Positions 1 to 11,760 of a stretch of 64,000 nt of DNA are shown here, one piece after another (the first letter of the stretch is position 1; every line of letters begins with the position of its first letter). The notes under the pieces are model-generated. The model did not search any database. It was not told where the DNA came from and saw nothing but the letters and a program-made list of their open reading frames with translations. Origin of the DNA: Acanthochromis polyacanthus (taxonomy: Eukaryota > Chordata > Actinopteri > Pomacentridae). The DNA lies in contig NC_067136.1 in assembly GCF_021347895.1 (NCBI RefSeq), positions 2,377,970 through 2,441,969 of the forward strand. Direction: 5' to 3'. Both the position numbers and the translations under genes were made by a program.

Positions 1-499
1 TAATAACAATAAAAAATAAAAATTCCTTAAAATTCAGATTTTTGATTTAGCACCAAACCAAGAGCTGTAGTATGACCAGCCGCAGTCCATTCATGGCTAC
101 AGTGATTTTGGTAGCTCTGCAGTGTATAAGAGTGAAGTTATTGAATATTTGTGTAGTGTCTGTTTTTGCTGTTGCAGCAGGTTTGCTATTTGCAGACGGT
201 CCCTGTTCACTCGTCGCACCGCCGGCTGCTCATAGACACCAATGTTATTTCTGCAGCTTGAAAGACAGCTACTTTTGATAAAACTGGCCTTGTAGCACAT
301 TGTCTACCTTACAACGATTTGAAAGAGGCATCGTTCATGTTTTGACAACATATATCTCGTGAGTTATTGATGCCGGAAGTCCGAATCTGTGAATATCTTT
401 CCAACTTTACCAAACTCTACAGCAGACTGAAAATAAAAATAAAAATAATATCTTTACTGTGACAGAAATTTACAATGATGTTCAATGAGACTTTTCAGC

Positions 500-1010
500 A
501 GGTTTGTGCTCTGAACTACATTGTCACGGAGTTCTTCCTGGGTGATTATAATTTGTACATTTATTTATTTTTTCCCCAACTCTTTTTCTTCCCTTATTTT
601 CTTGCTTCAGTTTGATTTGGTGTGGGTCAGTGTGACATAAAGGGGTCAGTGTAAATGACAATGATTCTATTGACAATAAACTTTATGTTTTAGAGTCTAA
701 AAAAAGTAAATACAAACGGTGATAGAACCTCAATTGTTCTGTCTCAAAAAAGATGTAAATAAGATATTTAAAAACACATCACAGTCGACCAAAAAGAAAT
801 ACATCAGAATAATACATTTTGGATTGGAACAAAATGAAGAAAATGACACTTTGGAGGAGGTCTGTGGTCTGAACTACATTGTTGTGGAGCTTCTCCTATG
901 AGGTCATAGTTATTACAGCTATATTTTTATTGACTTTTAAAAAAAAAACAACTTTTGTTTCTTTCGGTTTCTTGCTTTACTTTGATTTATTTTGGTGAAC
1001 TGCCAGATGT
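500..1010. repeat. Diverged tandem duplication of about 359 bp
   Basis: Two stretches starting near 500 and near 859 share the same order of blocks: a TCTGAACTACATTGT core, a GGAG-containing block, an A/T-rich tract and a CTTGCTT..TTTGATTT block. They read as one old tandem duplication. Short open frames through both cores end differently and no gene was recognised. The rest of 1-1,165 holds nothing I can identify. Confidence 0.5.
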
Positions 1011-1165
1011 TAAAAAATAAAGTTAAGGTTACCCAAGATTGAAAAATAATGTACATTTCAGAATTCTACAGAAAGGCCTGTTTCAAGGAATAAGAAATGG
1101 GTTAAACACTTAAAGCTGTTCTGCAGCAAACCTTGAAAACTGGTGCTACCAGACCTTAAAGGTGT

Positions 1166-2035
1166 AACAACTTCCCTTGATTACTTACAACCCCCGCTGT
1201 CTGCTGGAACACACCATGGCACCAGACCCTCCAGAGCATTATTACAACAGCGCTGTACTGCAGGAAGTAGAGTGTTGTTATAAAAATGGAGAGAAAAAGA
1301 CAATTAACAGCAGAAGAGAGACAGACCATCAGAACATGCAAAAATGTAGGTCTTTCCTACAGAGAAATTGCCAAGAAAGTCAAGGTGTCAGTGTGTACAG
1401 TTTTCTTCTCCATCAAATGGGACTCACAAACTGGGAGAAAGTCTGACAGGAGTACAGTCGGTTCTTGTACAGAGTCAGAGGAACCCTGAAACTAAACAGC
1501 TACCACAGCATTCTGCAGCTCCATGCAGAACGCTCTGGTATGTTCCTAGATGGTCAGGGGTTCATCCTACAGCAAGATAATAACCCCAAAGATAAGTCCA
1601 AGCTACATCAGAACTAGCTCAGGAAAAAAGAACCAGAGCTTGACAACATGGAGTGGCAGCACAGCCTCCAGACTGAAACCTCATGGAGCTGGTTTGGGAT
1701 GAACTGGACAGAAGAGTGAAAGCAAAGAACCTACAAGAACCACAAATTTATGGGAACTTCTGCGACAGAGTTGGAAGAACTTTCTGAAGGATATTTGATT
1801 TCCATTGTGGAAAGAATGCCGTGAGTGTGTTCAGCTGTTGTATCTGCTGAAGGTGGCTGTTTAAATGAGTCAAAAGCTTATAATACATTTTGGTTTCTGT
1901 ATTGCTTTTTTTTACTTCATTTGTTGATTTGTTGTTTGTTTATTCATATTTCAGAGTCCAAGGAGACATTAACATGCTTAACTTCCATTAAAAATTGTAA
2001 ACAAATGGCTGTTCTAATCTTCTGACCGCTAGTGT
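1166..2035 (+). pseudogene. Decayed Tc1-like transposase relic
   Basis: A reading frame from about 1,286 begins with a Tc1-type N-terminal helix-turn-helix (LTAEERQTIRTCKNVGL, then YREIAKKVKV). The match resumes out of frame near 1,560 with the catalytic-region signature QQDNNPKDK, and ends with a tail resembling other fish Tc1 transposases. The middle third, including the first catalytic Asp, is missing and stop codons interrupt the rest. Clear terminal inverted repeats were not found. It is a dead copy, unrelated in sequence to the two better preserved Tc1-like elements in the window. Confidence 0.75.
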
Positions 2036-2960
2036 AGATGAAACCAAATTACAACGTGCAGGAAAAATGTATGTAGTATGTACGCATACTATAAGAATTA
2101 GCGTCTACTTTGTACTGCAGTATGCACTTGAAGTAAACAGAAAAAGTAGTGATGAATCCTACAGCCTAAATCACACACCAACTGATAATTTTATTGATTC
2201 CTTCAACACTGGAAACTAACAATCCAACCAAGAACAAACATAACAGTTTTAGGGAAAAGTGAAAGAGACAACTCACAAGATATTCTTTCCTTTGGGCAAC
2301 CTCCAGAGGAGTCACGTCTCCTCCACCACCAGCTTCCCACTTGGTCCTCCAACATGTTCCATCTCATTGATGCCCTCCACAGTGGTCCCACCAGATATTT
2401 TGGTCTTTGTTCTGCCCTTCAGACTGTGTAGTTTTGCTTAGCCTTTAACCTAGAGTTGGTCTGTGTTGTTTCTTCCATCTCTACCAGTCCTTGTGTTCTC
2501 TTTTCCATGTTCCCTGTAGCTCTCCCAGCCTTGTCTTACCTGGTTTGTTCAGCCTCAGCTCTACATCCTAGCCGAGCTGCTAATTAATATTGTGTCTTCT
2601 CCTGTGTGTAACAATATGTGTTACTGCACTTTCCTAAATCAACACCTTCTTCACTAAGTCTTTGATCTCCTCCACCTCATTAGTTTCTACATCTGGGTTC
2701 TCCACAAACCTGTGACAGTTTTGTTTCAACACAAACTGAATCTATGTCCTTCCTTGACCTGTCAGAGAAACAGATGGAGTGTTTCCACTCATTACAGGAT
2801 CAGAGGTGTTTGTTTTTCTTGTTCTTTATCGCCACCAAGTGGAGCAGTCACAACACTGCAAGAAATGATTCCAGGTTGAGTTCACATTTCATCCTGACAT
2901 ACTTGTGGAATTTACTCTTTAACTCACAGATGATGTCAGTTTAGTTCACCTGGTCAGACT
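2036..2960. repeat. Local intergenic repeat, inverted partner at 22,735-23,825
   Basis: Blocks at 2,036-2,450 (for example the GTACTGCAGTATGCACTT core near 2,112) and 2,690-2,930 recur in reverse complement at 23,480-23,825 and 22,740-22,970, with the same block order. The two copies bracket the lectin gene and its repeats, so this is a diverged inverted duplication about 20 kb apart. No coding potential was seen. Confidence 0.65.
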
Positions 2961-3592
2961 TACACGACAACATCAAGGGAAATTTAGGAAATTTTACAAC
3001 AAGAAGGATTTTTTCACAGAATATGTTCTTTATCTTTTCATAAACCAAAGAGATCATGAGAATAAGTTTCTAACCATTCAGTCTTCATTTCAACCAGATT
3101 GTAAACTGTGAAGTGAACGACACTTTAATTTTCACACATGAATATTTTGTTATATTTTTATTACTCATTACATCTGATTGTAAATATTTTCCTTCATGCC
3201 AGAGTTCATGTAGCAGCTCAGCTGGTTCAGAAGCAGGTTTAGAAAGAGTTGTGGGTTTAAAGCATGACTGGATATTTAAATAAAGATTCAGATTAAACTG
3301 AAAAGTCTCATTTACATTTTAAAGGATACAACTGGTGATGATTTTTGTTGTCAGAACTCTTTATTGAAAACCAAACCAGTATAATGAACAGAAATCGTTA
3401 TGATGATTACAGTTGCAAAAACAGTTTTAACACAAAGAACAGATACAAGTCAGCTACAGATCTGTAGATATTTAAAAACCACACAATGAAGAACATTCAC
3501 TGGACTCTTGTTGCTGAAGTTCAGTGATGTGGAGGCAGATCCAGAGAGACACACTGGAGACTCAGATGACTTAGGTTGTGAGTAATGTTTAC

Positions 3593-3667
3593 TGATATCA
3601 GGAGAAGTGACACCAACAGAGCAGCAGTACATGCAAGCAATGCCAGCAGCACTTCTGAGGATTCTCT
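3593..3667 (-). other. Possible orphan transmembrane exon
   Basis: On the minus strand an AG acceptor precedes a 75-bp open segment encoding a hydrophobic stretch (about 25 residues, ALLACTAALLVSLLLIS core) followed by a GT donor. A downstream segment near 3,470 has an acceptor followed by a codon run that stops at once. It could be the 3' end of a membrane-protein gene or a relic. No upstream exons of such a gene were recognised. The remainder of 2,961-4,267 holds no gene I can see. Confidence 0.25.
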
Positions 3668-4267
3668 CTGATCTTTGGCTTTATATTGGAGTTGGGAGAA
3701 GGTCAGATTTAGATTACAGACCAACATGGAGACAACTGGTCTGCTTAGTCACATCACAATAGACGATATCTGATCTCCTGCAGTGTCTGTCTGTCTAAAG
3801 GCCATTATGACCTTAGAAAGGGGAAAGAGTCATTTTTCCTTCACAACTCTCATGACCTCAGAGATTTTCTTACAAAGCTACAATATTAAATCCTAATACA
3901 TCACACATCACTCTGAAATCTCCAACAACATGCTCTATAAATGAATCCAGCTTTACAGGGATACGCTGATGTCTCTGCAGTTCATTACAACATTTTCACA
4001 TGAGAAAGTTTTCACAGTTTAAATGTGTAGATTTCCACATGTATGTTGCATAAAATCAGCTGTAAATCTGCCCTACCATGAATTTATCAACACAGCAACA
4101 GGATAAATAAGATATTTGTTCAGTTTTCTGAACAATTGACTCTGCTCTACTCCAAAACAATAAATGTCTCACATGACAGTTTGATATTTATTAGTTGGCT
4201 CTAACATGTCAACCTAAAACATGAACCTTCAAAGTAAAACAAATGAAAGATATCCTGTAAATACAGT

Positions 4268-7200
4268 TTACAGTTCATCCTTCTCGTCCTTCTCTTCCTC
4301 AAAGATGGTGTTGTCAGGCTTCTTGACCCATCTAAGTTTGAACCCTGCTGTGATCCCTTTCTCTTTCAGCTTCTTCTCCAGCTGAAAAACAAGTTCATGA
4401 GCAGAAAGAAAAGATTTTGATTCTTCTTCTTGTTCTTACAGATTGATGTCCCTTAAATTTAAATGTTAACATGAAAGTATCTCATCTCACACTGACCAGT
4501 TTCTGGATGGCCTCCGTCACAGCGGGGTCATTCAGGTCCATTGCAGATTTCTGAACCCTCAGCTTGATCCGAAGCTGCTGCTTTTTCTCTGTGGACAAAA
4601 TGGAAATACAGATTCATGAAAAATAGACTTGAGTGTCAGTGCAGCACAGTCAGTGTGAGTTTGTTTGAAGACAACTCACCGTAGTGGCACATGAAAGGAC
4701 GTTTTTGGTCACAGTGATCTTCCACCCACTTTCCAGCATCAGTAGCACCGATCACACTGGTAGCACAGTCTCCAGTTTTAGCTAATGGGTGTCCAGTCAG
4801 GAAGTTTTTGAATTCATGCTCTGTGCCGTCTGACCAAGAGTACCAGGTTCTTCTGGACAGACCAACGAAAATGTACTCATTTCCTGTTCCAGCCTCCTGG
4901 ATCAGTTTCATCTCTTCTTCATTCCTGATGGAGGCCAGGTCTGTGTGGAACTTCCTGCAGTAGCTCTGAGCTTCCTCCCACGTCAGGTTCGTCCAGGACT
5001 TGAAGACATATCTTGGAGAAGAAGCTGGCAAGAATTTTGAAAGTTCAGTCGGATTAACCCTTTAAGTGCCAAAGTCACAATATTGCGACAAGCAACATTG
5101 CTGAACATAAGCCATAGCTTCAAATATAGTGCCTCATGCGGTTACTACTTTACACCAGGAGATGGTGGACATCTAGAACTTCAATCTGAGCATCATTTGT
5201 GGGTGTGTTTTCATTTAAAGTTTTGGAGTTCATATAGTTTGAAAACCGAGGAGACAAGACTCATCGTCGGAGCATAACAGAGTGTAAGACGGCGCATTTT
5301 AGAGCGAGAAAACTCACCATACAGAGAGGTCTGTTCAACGCTGACAAAGTACTTTGTCAAATAATGGCTCACTCATATTCTGAAGAGGAATATTCACCCT
5401 CTGATGAAGATGTTCAGTCGTCCACTGAGACAGAAAGTGCCGCTGCGTCTGTGCGTAACGGCAGCGGGTCGGTGCACCATGACTGTCCACGAGCAGCACA
5501 TAGTGGAGCCGATGCTTTGCTTTACCGGGTCCAGGGTGGCAGGAGGGGACATGGCGGGTGTAGCAGGGGTGGTCAAAACACCGCTAATGGTGAGAGGGAT
5601 AATGGGGGTTGAAAAAAAAAACGCGGAAATAGCAGCAGACGCGATAGAAGCCGCGGGAGAAAATGCACTGACTTATTTTTTTTTTTCTTTTTTTTGTCTG
5701 CATATCCGCTCACAAATGACACCAACCACCCATGGTGTCATTGCTTAAGCTTCATGCAATTTTTTCTTCTTTGTGACTGTGACCATCACCTGTCCTCATG
5801 GCAAATTAACCTATCATGTTTATTTCAAGCTGTTTCCTACATTATGCCATTGAGGGCTGTGCACACCCAAGTGAAACATAAAACAAACACAGGACAGACA
5901 GAAAGGTGAGGCATAGACAGTGTTCTAAGAGAAAAGGTGCATTTTATTTGTTTGTGCTCTTTTATTCACACCTTGAAACCAGTTACAAATCTAAAACCCT
6001 TCACAAACACCAGATACGACAAAATCCCAACTGGATCAATCATGAAGATGTCAGGAGGCCACAAGAAGGATAGATAGAGCAGAGTGAGATCCACAGACAC
6101 TAACCCAGCAACCTCCACTGACTCAGCGACCGGAGGAACAAACTCTATTGAGTTTTGGTAGGTGCCGGTGTGGTGGGTCTGGCATGCATGAAAACCTCCA
6201 CCAAAAGGAGGGAGCTGTCCCCTCCAGCCCAAGGAGGTCCACACAGCCCCCCCGCAGGAGCTACCGAGCGGAGAGCCAGCCCAGGAACCCGGAGTGCCCC
6301 CCCCCCGACACAGCCAGAGCCCCAAGGCCCGCGCAGCAGAACGGGCCATAGCAGACCCCCACGGCGCCCCACAGCCCCACCTCCCCCACCTCCCCCACGA
6401 CCACTCGCCCCCCACCCCCCCGCCCCCCAGACCGAAATGTGAATGTGTATGTAGTGCGTTAAAATTGGGGGAAGTAGTGGCGGGGTGGGGGCGGGGGGGG
6501 GGGGGGGGGGGGGGGGCTTGTCACAGTACAACATTGCACTGTGCATTAAAATTGGAGGGGAGTTGTGGAACAGGAGTAGTACCTTTCCACCCCTCCAAGG
6601 GATATGTTGTGTGCCCTAAGTGTCTATTTACAAGGTGTATTGTGCAAAGCTTGTGACGTGAGTAAAGAGGAGCGACCAATGGGGCCCCACTCATCCAGGC
6701 GGAGGGAGGTGCGTGTCCCCCAGCACCCCCCCCACTGAAATGCACTGACAATAACGGTGGAGGCTATAGTTGCGTTCACGGCCCCGTCGTAAATGACGAT
6801 GATGATTGCTGGGTTTGCTTGACAGATCAGGAAGAGTTTCACAAGTGGATCAGACATTTTGATGACCCTGTTGGGTATCGTGGAGACAGAGATCTGACAA
6901 ATTCTGAGCCAAACAATGCCATCTTGACCCATAAACATCAATAAAGTTATGTAATCCGTATGTCCGCCGCCTGGTGATGTCATAATATGCAAATTAGATG
7001 AGTGAATTTACTCCCATCATGAACTTTGGGTCATACTGATGATTTTTCTCATTTAAAGTTTGCCTTTATCTCTAACCATTTTCAAGTTACAACCTTTTTT
7101 AAAAAATGTTTTCAAAACTGAATATTTTATTGAAAAAACTCTGGCGTCTAAAGGGTTAATTTGGACATGAAAGTAATTTCTTCTGACGAACAGTTTTAAA

Positions 7201-8915
7201 AATCCAATCTGCATGAAATCAAATTAAGAAATCTTCACATCTGAGTTCCATCTTTACAAGACAAATGAAACAGTCAAAGCTGCCGTTCATTTCCTGTTTT
7301 GGGGCCTAAACACACACTTGAAGTAATAATTATACCACAGTCTGGAAAATGCACTACATGTTACTGGATCACAGAAACCACAAGAAGTAATGTTTTACTC
7401 ACTGTTTGAATTGTCATAGCAGGGAAAGGAGTGTTGACGGGAGCATAACACATCATCCAACCATTGGCCTCCAAGTAAAATAGTGCATTGCTTCCACTCA
7501 TCTCTGCGACCATTTGGTCTACCTCTGTACCACTTCAGAAACAGCTGATTGTTGGTTCCGTAGTAGCCGTCATCTGTCATCGACCACGCCCAGCTGCTAG
7601 AATTGTCATACAGGCCAATCCATACTTTACCACTGTAGCCACTGCCAGCAGCTGCAATCAGTTGATCCACGTCTTCCATGTTGTCCACAGTAGCCAGGTC
7701 AGTGAACTTTTCTCTGCAGTACTGTTGGGCTTCACTCCAGGTCTTTGGTTCATCAATCAATTTGTAAAGATGAAGGCCTGAACAGAGCCCTGAAAAAGAC
7801 ACATTTTTCACCCTGAATGTGACATAATTTGTAGCAGTGACTGTTTCTCTGTGCTGCAGTTAACAAATCATTCACATTAAGGTTTAAAGTTTGTTGTTTT
7901 GGGTAAAATAAGCACTTTAACCTTTGAGTTTGGGTTAAAATGACTTGTTTGTTGAGGTCAGGACTGTCATGGTCCTGATGTCAACAAGTCAAATGATCAC
8001 ATGAATGTGACATAAAAACAATAATAAGACAGATGTGGATCAAACACACCCACAGGTTGGACACCAATGACTGCTGTGGACTGAAAATGGTCGTAAATGA
8101 AGCAAACGTGTCATATTTACATCATCCACATGTCTGAGGTTTGCTCTCCTTATTAAACCATTTTGTTCTGCTGAAATGTTTGATGCTACAAACATGCATT
8201 CATTCACATTGTCTTTGTAAAGTCTTCATAAAATTGTCTCTATCTTTAGATGTATCACATGGTTAAAGTTGGTGAAATGATAACAATAATAATACATATT
8301 ATTTGTACGGCGCTTTTCAAAACACTCAAAGATACTTCAGATATAAAATCATCAAACATTAAAATGATCGGGTTGGTAGGAGACAGATTCTTCATGGAAC
8401 ATGTTAGAAATCCAACAGTTGCTTCAAAAGTCAATGGAAAGAGTGACGTCAAGAACAGACATCAGAAATCAGATGTTTTACAAATGGGAATAAAATGACA
8501 GTTTCACTGTCTTCAATACACCAAAAATACAATTATTTGACATACATTTGCAGATGTTTTCACAGTTTTTTGTAACTGTTAAAAGTCAAAATATTCCAGC
8601 ATTTCTAAACATATTTGTGTAGCAGAACAACTTTTACCATGAATCCTACACATGCAGACTGACCTGATAAAAGGACGATGCACAGCAAGGCCCCGTTAAC
8701 ACCTGAGGATAAAACACATTCATCAGAACCTGTCAGCACATGCCAGCATTCTGAAGTTACACAAGATGTTGTTTGTTTCTGAACTTATCAGAAAAATACT
8801 ACCTGGGTCTGATCTGTTGTCCTATTGTATGCACTGAAGAGACTAAAATCCATTTTCTTCTGCTTTTCTGATGTTCTTAAACATATTTCTTACCTGGTCT
8901 GCAGGCTGGTGACAT
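4268..8915 (-). CDS. Two-domain C-type lectin with C-terminal KDEL
   Basis: Six exons, minus strand, in transcription order: 8894-8915, 8664-8702, 7403-7789, 4680-5024, 4497-4588, 4268-4381. All junctions are GT-AG and the phases join to 332 aa. Exons 1-2 give an N-terminal signal peptide (hydrophobic core ALLCIVLLS). Exon 3 is one C-type lectin domain with WIGL, WLDD and paired Cys. Exon 4 is a second, with the fold Cys residues and WVED. The sugar-binding triplets are not canonical (RPN and HPL where EPN or QPD is expected), so calcium-dependent sugar binding is doubtful. Exons 5-6 encode a charged helical tail ending in KDEKDEL, a classic ER-retrieval signal, so the product may stay in the secretory pathway. 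A piggyBac-like element fills most of the intron between the two lectin domains. The domain pattern fits teleost soluble lectins of uncertain function; the ER role is inferred only from KDEL. Confidence 0.85.
5055..7159. mobile_element. piggyBac-like element, non-autonomous or decayed
   Basis: It is bounded by TTAA at 5,055-5,058 and 7,156-7,159. The inner ends are inverted repeats: CCCTTTAAGTGCCA on the left and CCCTTTAGACGCCA (reverse complement) on the right, matching at 11 of 14. TTAA target sites and CCCTTT ends are typical of piggyBac. An open frame at 5,364 starts with an acidic, Ser/Glu-rich N-terminus like those of piggyBac-derived proteins, but it is lost within about 80 codons. No catalytic region was seen. 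The element lies in the lectin intron between exons 3 and 4. Confidence 0.8.
6140..6660. repeat. GC-rich insert with a 24-base G run
   Basis: Inside the piggyBac-like element is a strongly C-rich stretch (about 6,230-6,430) followed by an uninterrupted G run at 6,493-6,516. The motif GCATTAAAATTGG and a near copy flank the G run (about 6,455 and 6,542), suggesting a short duplication. Long open frames here are composition artefacts of proline- and glycine-rich codons. The class of repeat is not recognised. Confidence 0.5.
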
Positions 8916-9507
8916 CTCCAAACTCTCCACTTCTTCTCTCTTTATCTAAATCTCAGAATTCTAATGATTGTCCAGATTACAGCTGCAGTAATGTCTTATG
9001 TCTCCCCTTTCCTCTCTCTTCTCCTTGTCTTGGACTTGCTTCTTGCTCTTAAAACAAATTTTCCTCCCTTGATTTGCAAAGCAATGAGTATCTCATCTGC
9101 TGACAGCAGTAATGAGATCCCTCTGCCCCATGTCATGACATTTAGTTATTTATTAAAGAAATAACTTCTGATTTACAGATGATGCATGTATGGATTAAAA
9201 ACAATTTGCCCCTATGTAAAAGTCTCCCCATTCGTCCCACAGAGGAGTAAGTCATGGTTTCTGTTTTGTGTCTCCAACTGCATCTTCCTGAAGTTTAGCA
9301 TCATATTGTGTCTTTTAATTGTCGTTTTACATCCTTGTATGGTTGCACTTCTGTTCATTTTTTTCACATTTGTATATGGTCATTTGCATTTAATTCTTGT
9401 CAATTGTTTCAGATTTTGGTCATTTTGAATCTGTGTGTTTACATTTTCTCTCTGTGGTCATTTTCTGTCCATTCCATCTTACTATTTGTCTGTCTCATTC
9501 TGGGATG
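8916..9507. other. Upstream region of the lectin gene, nothing further recognised
   Basis: This A/T-rich stretch lies between the first lectin exon (minus strand) and the Tc1-like element. It should contain the lectin promoter and any 5' untranslated exon, but no clear TATA box or initiator was assigned. No open frame here looks coding. Confidence 0.4.
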
Positions 9508-9509
9508 TA

Positions 9510-9710
9510 CAGGTAAAAGCCAGAAAATTAGAATATTTTCATAAACTTGATTTATTTCCGTAATTGCGAACAAAAGGTATAACTTTTACATTATATGTAA
9601 TCATTGCACGCAGACTGATGCACTTCAAATGTTTATTTATTTAATTTTGATGATCATAGGTGGCAACAAATGAAAATCCGACATTCCGTGGGTCAGAAAA
9701 TTAGAATATT
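9510..9710 (+). repeat. Left terminal inverted repeat of Tc1-like element
   Basis: 201 bp starting CAGGTAAAAGCC, with an outer and an inner copy of the AGAAAATTAGAATATT transposase-site motif (near 9,521 and 9,695). Confidence 0.95.
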
Positions 9711-9796
9711 ACCTGAGGCCAATACAAAAACAGGATTTGTAGAAATGTTGGCCAACTGAAAAGTATGAACGTGAAAAATATGAGCATGTACAGTAC

Positions 9797-10837
9797 TCAA
9801 TACTTGGTTGGAGCTCCTTTTGCCTCAATGACTGCATTAATGCGGCGTGGCATGGAGTCGATCAGTTTCTGGCACTGCTCAGGTGTTATGAGAGCCCAGG
9901 TTGCTTTGATAGTGGCCTTCAGCTCTTCTGCATTTTTGGGTCTGGCATTCTGCATCTTCCTCTTAACAATACCCCACAGATTTTCGATGGGGCTAAGGTC
10001 GGGCGAGTTGGCTGGCCAATTGAGTACAGAAATATCATGGTCCTTAAACCAGGCACTGGTAGATTTGGCACTGTGTGCAGGCGCCAAGTCCTGTTGGAAC
10101 ATAAAATCCCCACCTCCATAAAGCAGGTCAGCAGCAGGAAGCATGAAGTGCTCTAAAACTTGCTGGTAGACGGCTGTGTTGACCTTGGATCTCAGGAAAC
10201 AGAGTGGACCGACACCAGCAGATGACATGGCACCCCAAACCATCACTGATGGTGGAAACTTCACACTAGACTTCAGGCAACGTGGATCCTGTACCTCTCC
10301 TGTCCTCCTCCAGACTCTGGGACCTCGATTTCCAAAGGCAATGCAAAATTTGCTTTCATCAGAAAACATAACTTTGGACCACTCAGCTGCAGTCCAGCTC
10401 TTTTTTTCTTTAGCCCAGGTGAGACGCTTTGCGCGCTGTTTCTTGTTCAAAAGAGGCTTGACACGAGGTATGCGGCAGTTGAAACCCATGTCTTTCATGC
10501 GTCTCTTGGTGGTGGATTTTGAAGCACTGACTCCTGCAGCAGTCCAGTCCTTGTGAATCTCCCCCACATTTTTGAATGGGTTTTTTTTCACAATCTTCAC
10601 CAGGGCGCGGTGATCCCTGTCGCTTGTACACTTTTTCCTACCACAGTTTTTCCTACCCTTTGCCTCTCCATTAATGTGTTTGGACACAGAGCTTTGAGAA
10701 CAGCCAACCTTTTCAGCAATAACCTTTTGAGTCTTGCCCTCCTTGTGCAATGTGTCAATGGTTGCCTTTTGGACAGCTGTCAAATCTGAAGTCTTCCCCA
10801 TGTTTGTGTAAGCTTCAGAACTGGACTGAGAGACCAT
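9797..10837 (-). CDS. Tc1-family DD34E transposase, intact
   Basis: Cut-and-paste transposase of 346 aa. The N-terminal third has helix-turn-helix DNA-binding segments (around residues 20-56, motif QKVIAEKVGCSQSSVSKHI) and a basic linker. The catalytic core shows FSDES with Asp160, FQQDLAPAHS with Asp250 and SPIENLWG with Glu285. There are 34 residues between the last two, so it is DD34E. Length and motif order are those of full-length Tc1-family proteins and no stop or frameshift is present. The first Met is used here; Met13 (MGKTSDLT) is an equally likely real start because it matches the usual beginning of this family. The intact frame plus identical inverted repeats suggests a young insertion. 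Confidence 0.95.
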   Translation of the reverse strand: MVSQSSSEAYTNMGKTSDLTAVQKATIDTLHKEGKTQKVIAEKVGCSQSSVSKHINGEAKGRKNCGRKKCTSDRDHRALVKIVKKNPFKNVGEIHKDWTAAGVSASKSTTKRRMKDMGFNCRIPRVKPLLNKKQRAKRLTWAKEKKSWTAAEWSKVMFSDESKFCIAFGNRGPRVWRRTGEVQDPRCLKSSVKFPPSVMVWGAMSSAGVGPLCFLRSKVNTAVYQQVLEHFMLPAADLLYGGGDFMFQQDLAPAHSAKSTSAWFKDHDISVLNWPANSPDLSPIENLWGIVKRKMQNARPKNAEELKATIKATWALITPEQCQKLIDSMPRRINAVIEAKGAPTKY

Positions 10838-10918
10838 TTAAAGCCCTTTGCAGGTGTTTTGAGTTAATCAGCTGGTTAGTGGGTGGCACCAGGTGTCTTC
10901 AAACTTGACCCATTTCAC

Positions 10919-11119
10919 AATATTCTAATTTTCTGACCCACGGAATGTCGGATTTTCATTTGTTGCCACCTATGATCATCAAAATTAAATAAATAAACAT
11001 TTGAAGTGCATCAGTCTGCGTGCAATGATTACATATAATGTAAAAGTTATACCTTTTGTTCGCAATTACGGAAATAAATCAAGTTTATGAAAATATTCTA
11101 ATTTTCTGGCTTTTACCTG
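10919..11119 (-). repeat. Right terminal inverted repeat of Tc1-like element
   Basis: 201 bp, reverse complement of 9,510-9,710 with no mismatch seen by eye, including both internal direct-repeat motifs. It ends TTTTACCTG just before TA. Confidence 0.95.
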
Positions 11120-11339
11120 TATATTGTCATGGGCCTGTGCCCAGTAGGTCTGTTCAATAATGTGTCCATGTACATTAGTGTACAGGATGTAGAGGAAAGG
11201 AGTGAGAACACACCCTGTAGTCTGTCTTTTAAATAGGGGGTGACACTGAGGTGTTGGAGCCTTTTTTTTTATTTTTATAAATCATTAATAGATGATAGTA
11301 CTGAATACTGAACTGAAGTCAGTGAGATGGATTCTCACA

Positions 11340-11760
11340 TATTTACCAGCTGATTGTAGGGAGGACTTGGAGGCCGACCACATCAACTAGTGGTGGTAAT
11401 GAAAGAGTTCCACATTATGTCGTCTTTCTTCAGAGGACAAATTTAAATAGTCGTCCAACCACAGTGATGGAAAATGTTTCATAGCACAAAGTGGTCCAAG
11501 TGAAGGTAACTGTGATAGTTGTGTAACAAAAGGTCAGACTGTGGTTCCATGCTTTGTTGATCAATGCAAACCAGATGTAAATCCACCTGTCCTCACCTGT
11601 TTAAACCAGTTTGTTCATAAGCGGTTCCTGTTGGGATACATGAAGAGACAAAACATGAATGAAAATGAGTCCAAAGACAGACATGATGGATGTACATTAC
11701 ATAAGGCTATTCATCAGTCACTGTGGAAACGTTAGACAATAGACATGTTTTCTTTCCCAC
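11340..11760 (+). repeat. Dispersed local repeat, copy 1
   Basis: Contains an ACTAGTGGTGGTAATGAAAG core at about 11,386, then a TTCCATGCTTTGTTGATC block near 11,546 and a GGATGTACATTACATAAGGC block near 11,688. The same blocks recur at 14,908-15,160 and 21,232-21,600 on the plus strand, and at 21,900-22,205, 22,618-22,740 and 23,140-23,265 reversed. It appears confined to this region of the window. The rest of 11,760-12,598 holds nothing I recognise. Confidence 0.6.

Larger units (their letters stand above)
9510..11119 (-). mobile_element. Complete Tc1-like transposon with identical ends
   Basis: A 1,610-bp element flanked by TA dinucleotides (9,508-9,509 and 11,120-11,121), the usual Tc1/mariner target duplication. 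The ends start CAGGTAAAAGCC. The inverted repeats run 9,510-9,710 and 10,919-11,119 (201 bp each), and reading one against the reverse complement of the other I found no difference. Each repeat carries two direct copies of a CAGAAAATTAGAATATT motif, one outer and one inner, the IR/DR layout known from Sleeping Beauty-type fish elements. One intact transposase gene lies between them on the minus strand. Confidence 0.95.

Noticed and set aside
5966..6546. Long proline- and glycine-rich open frames on both strands
   Set aside because: They come from C and G runs in a repeat; frames on both strands are equally open and no domain is visible.
8250..8500. Open frame upstream of the second lectin exon as an extra domain
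   Set aside because: The sequence GGCGCTTTTCAAAACACTC looks like a common fish interspersed repeat and has no lectin motifs.
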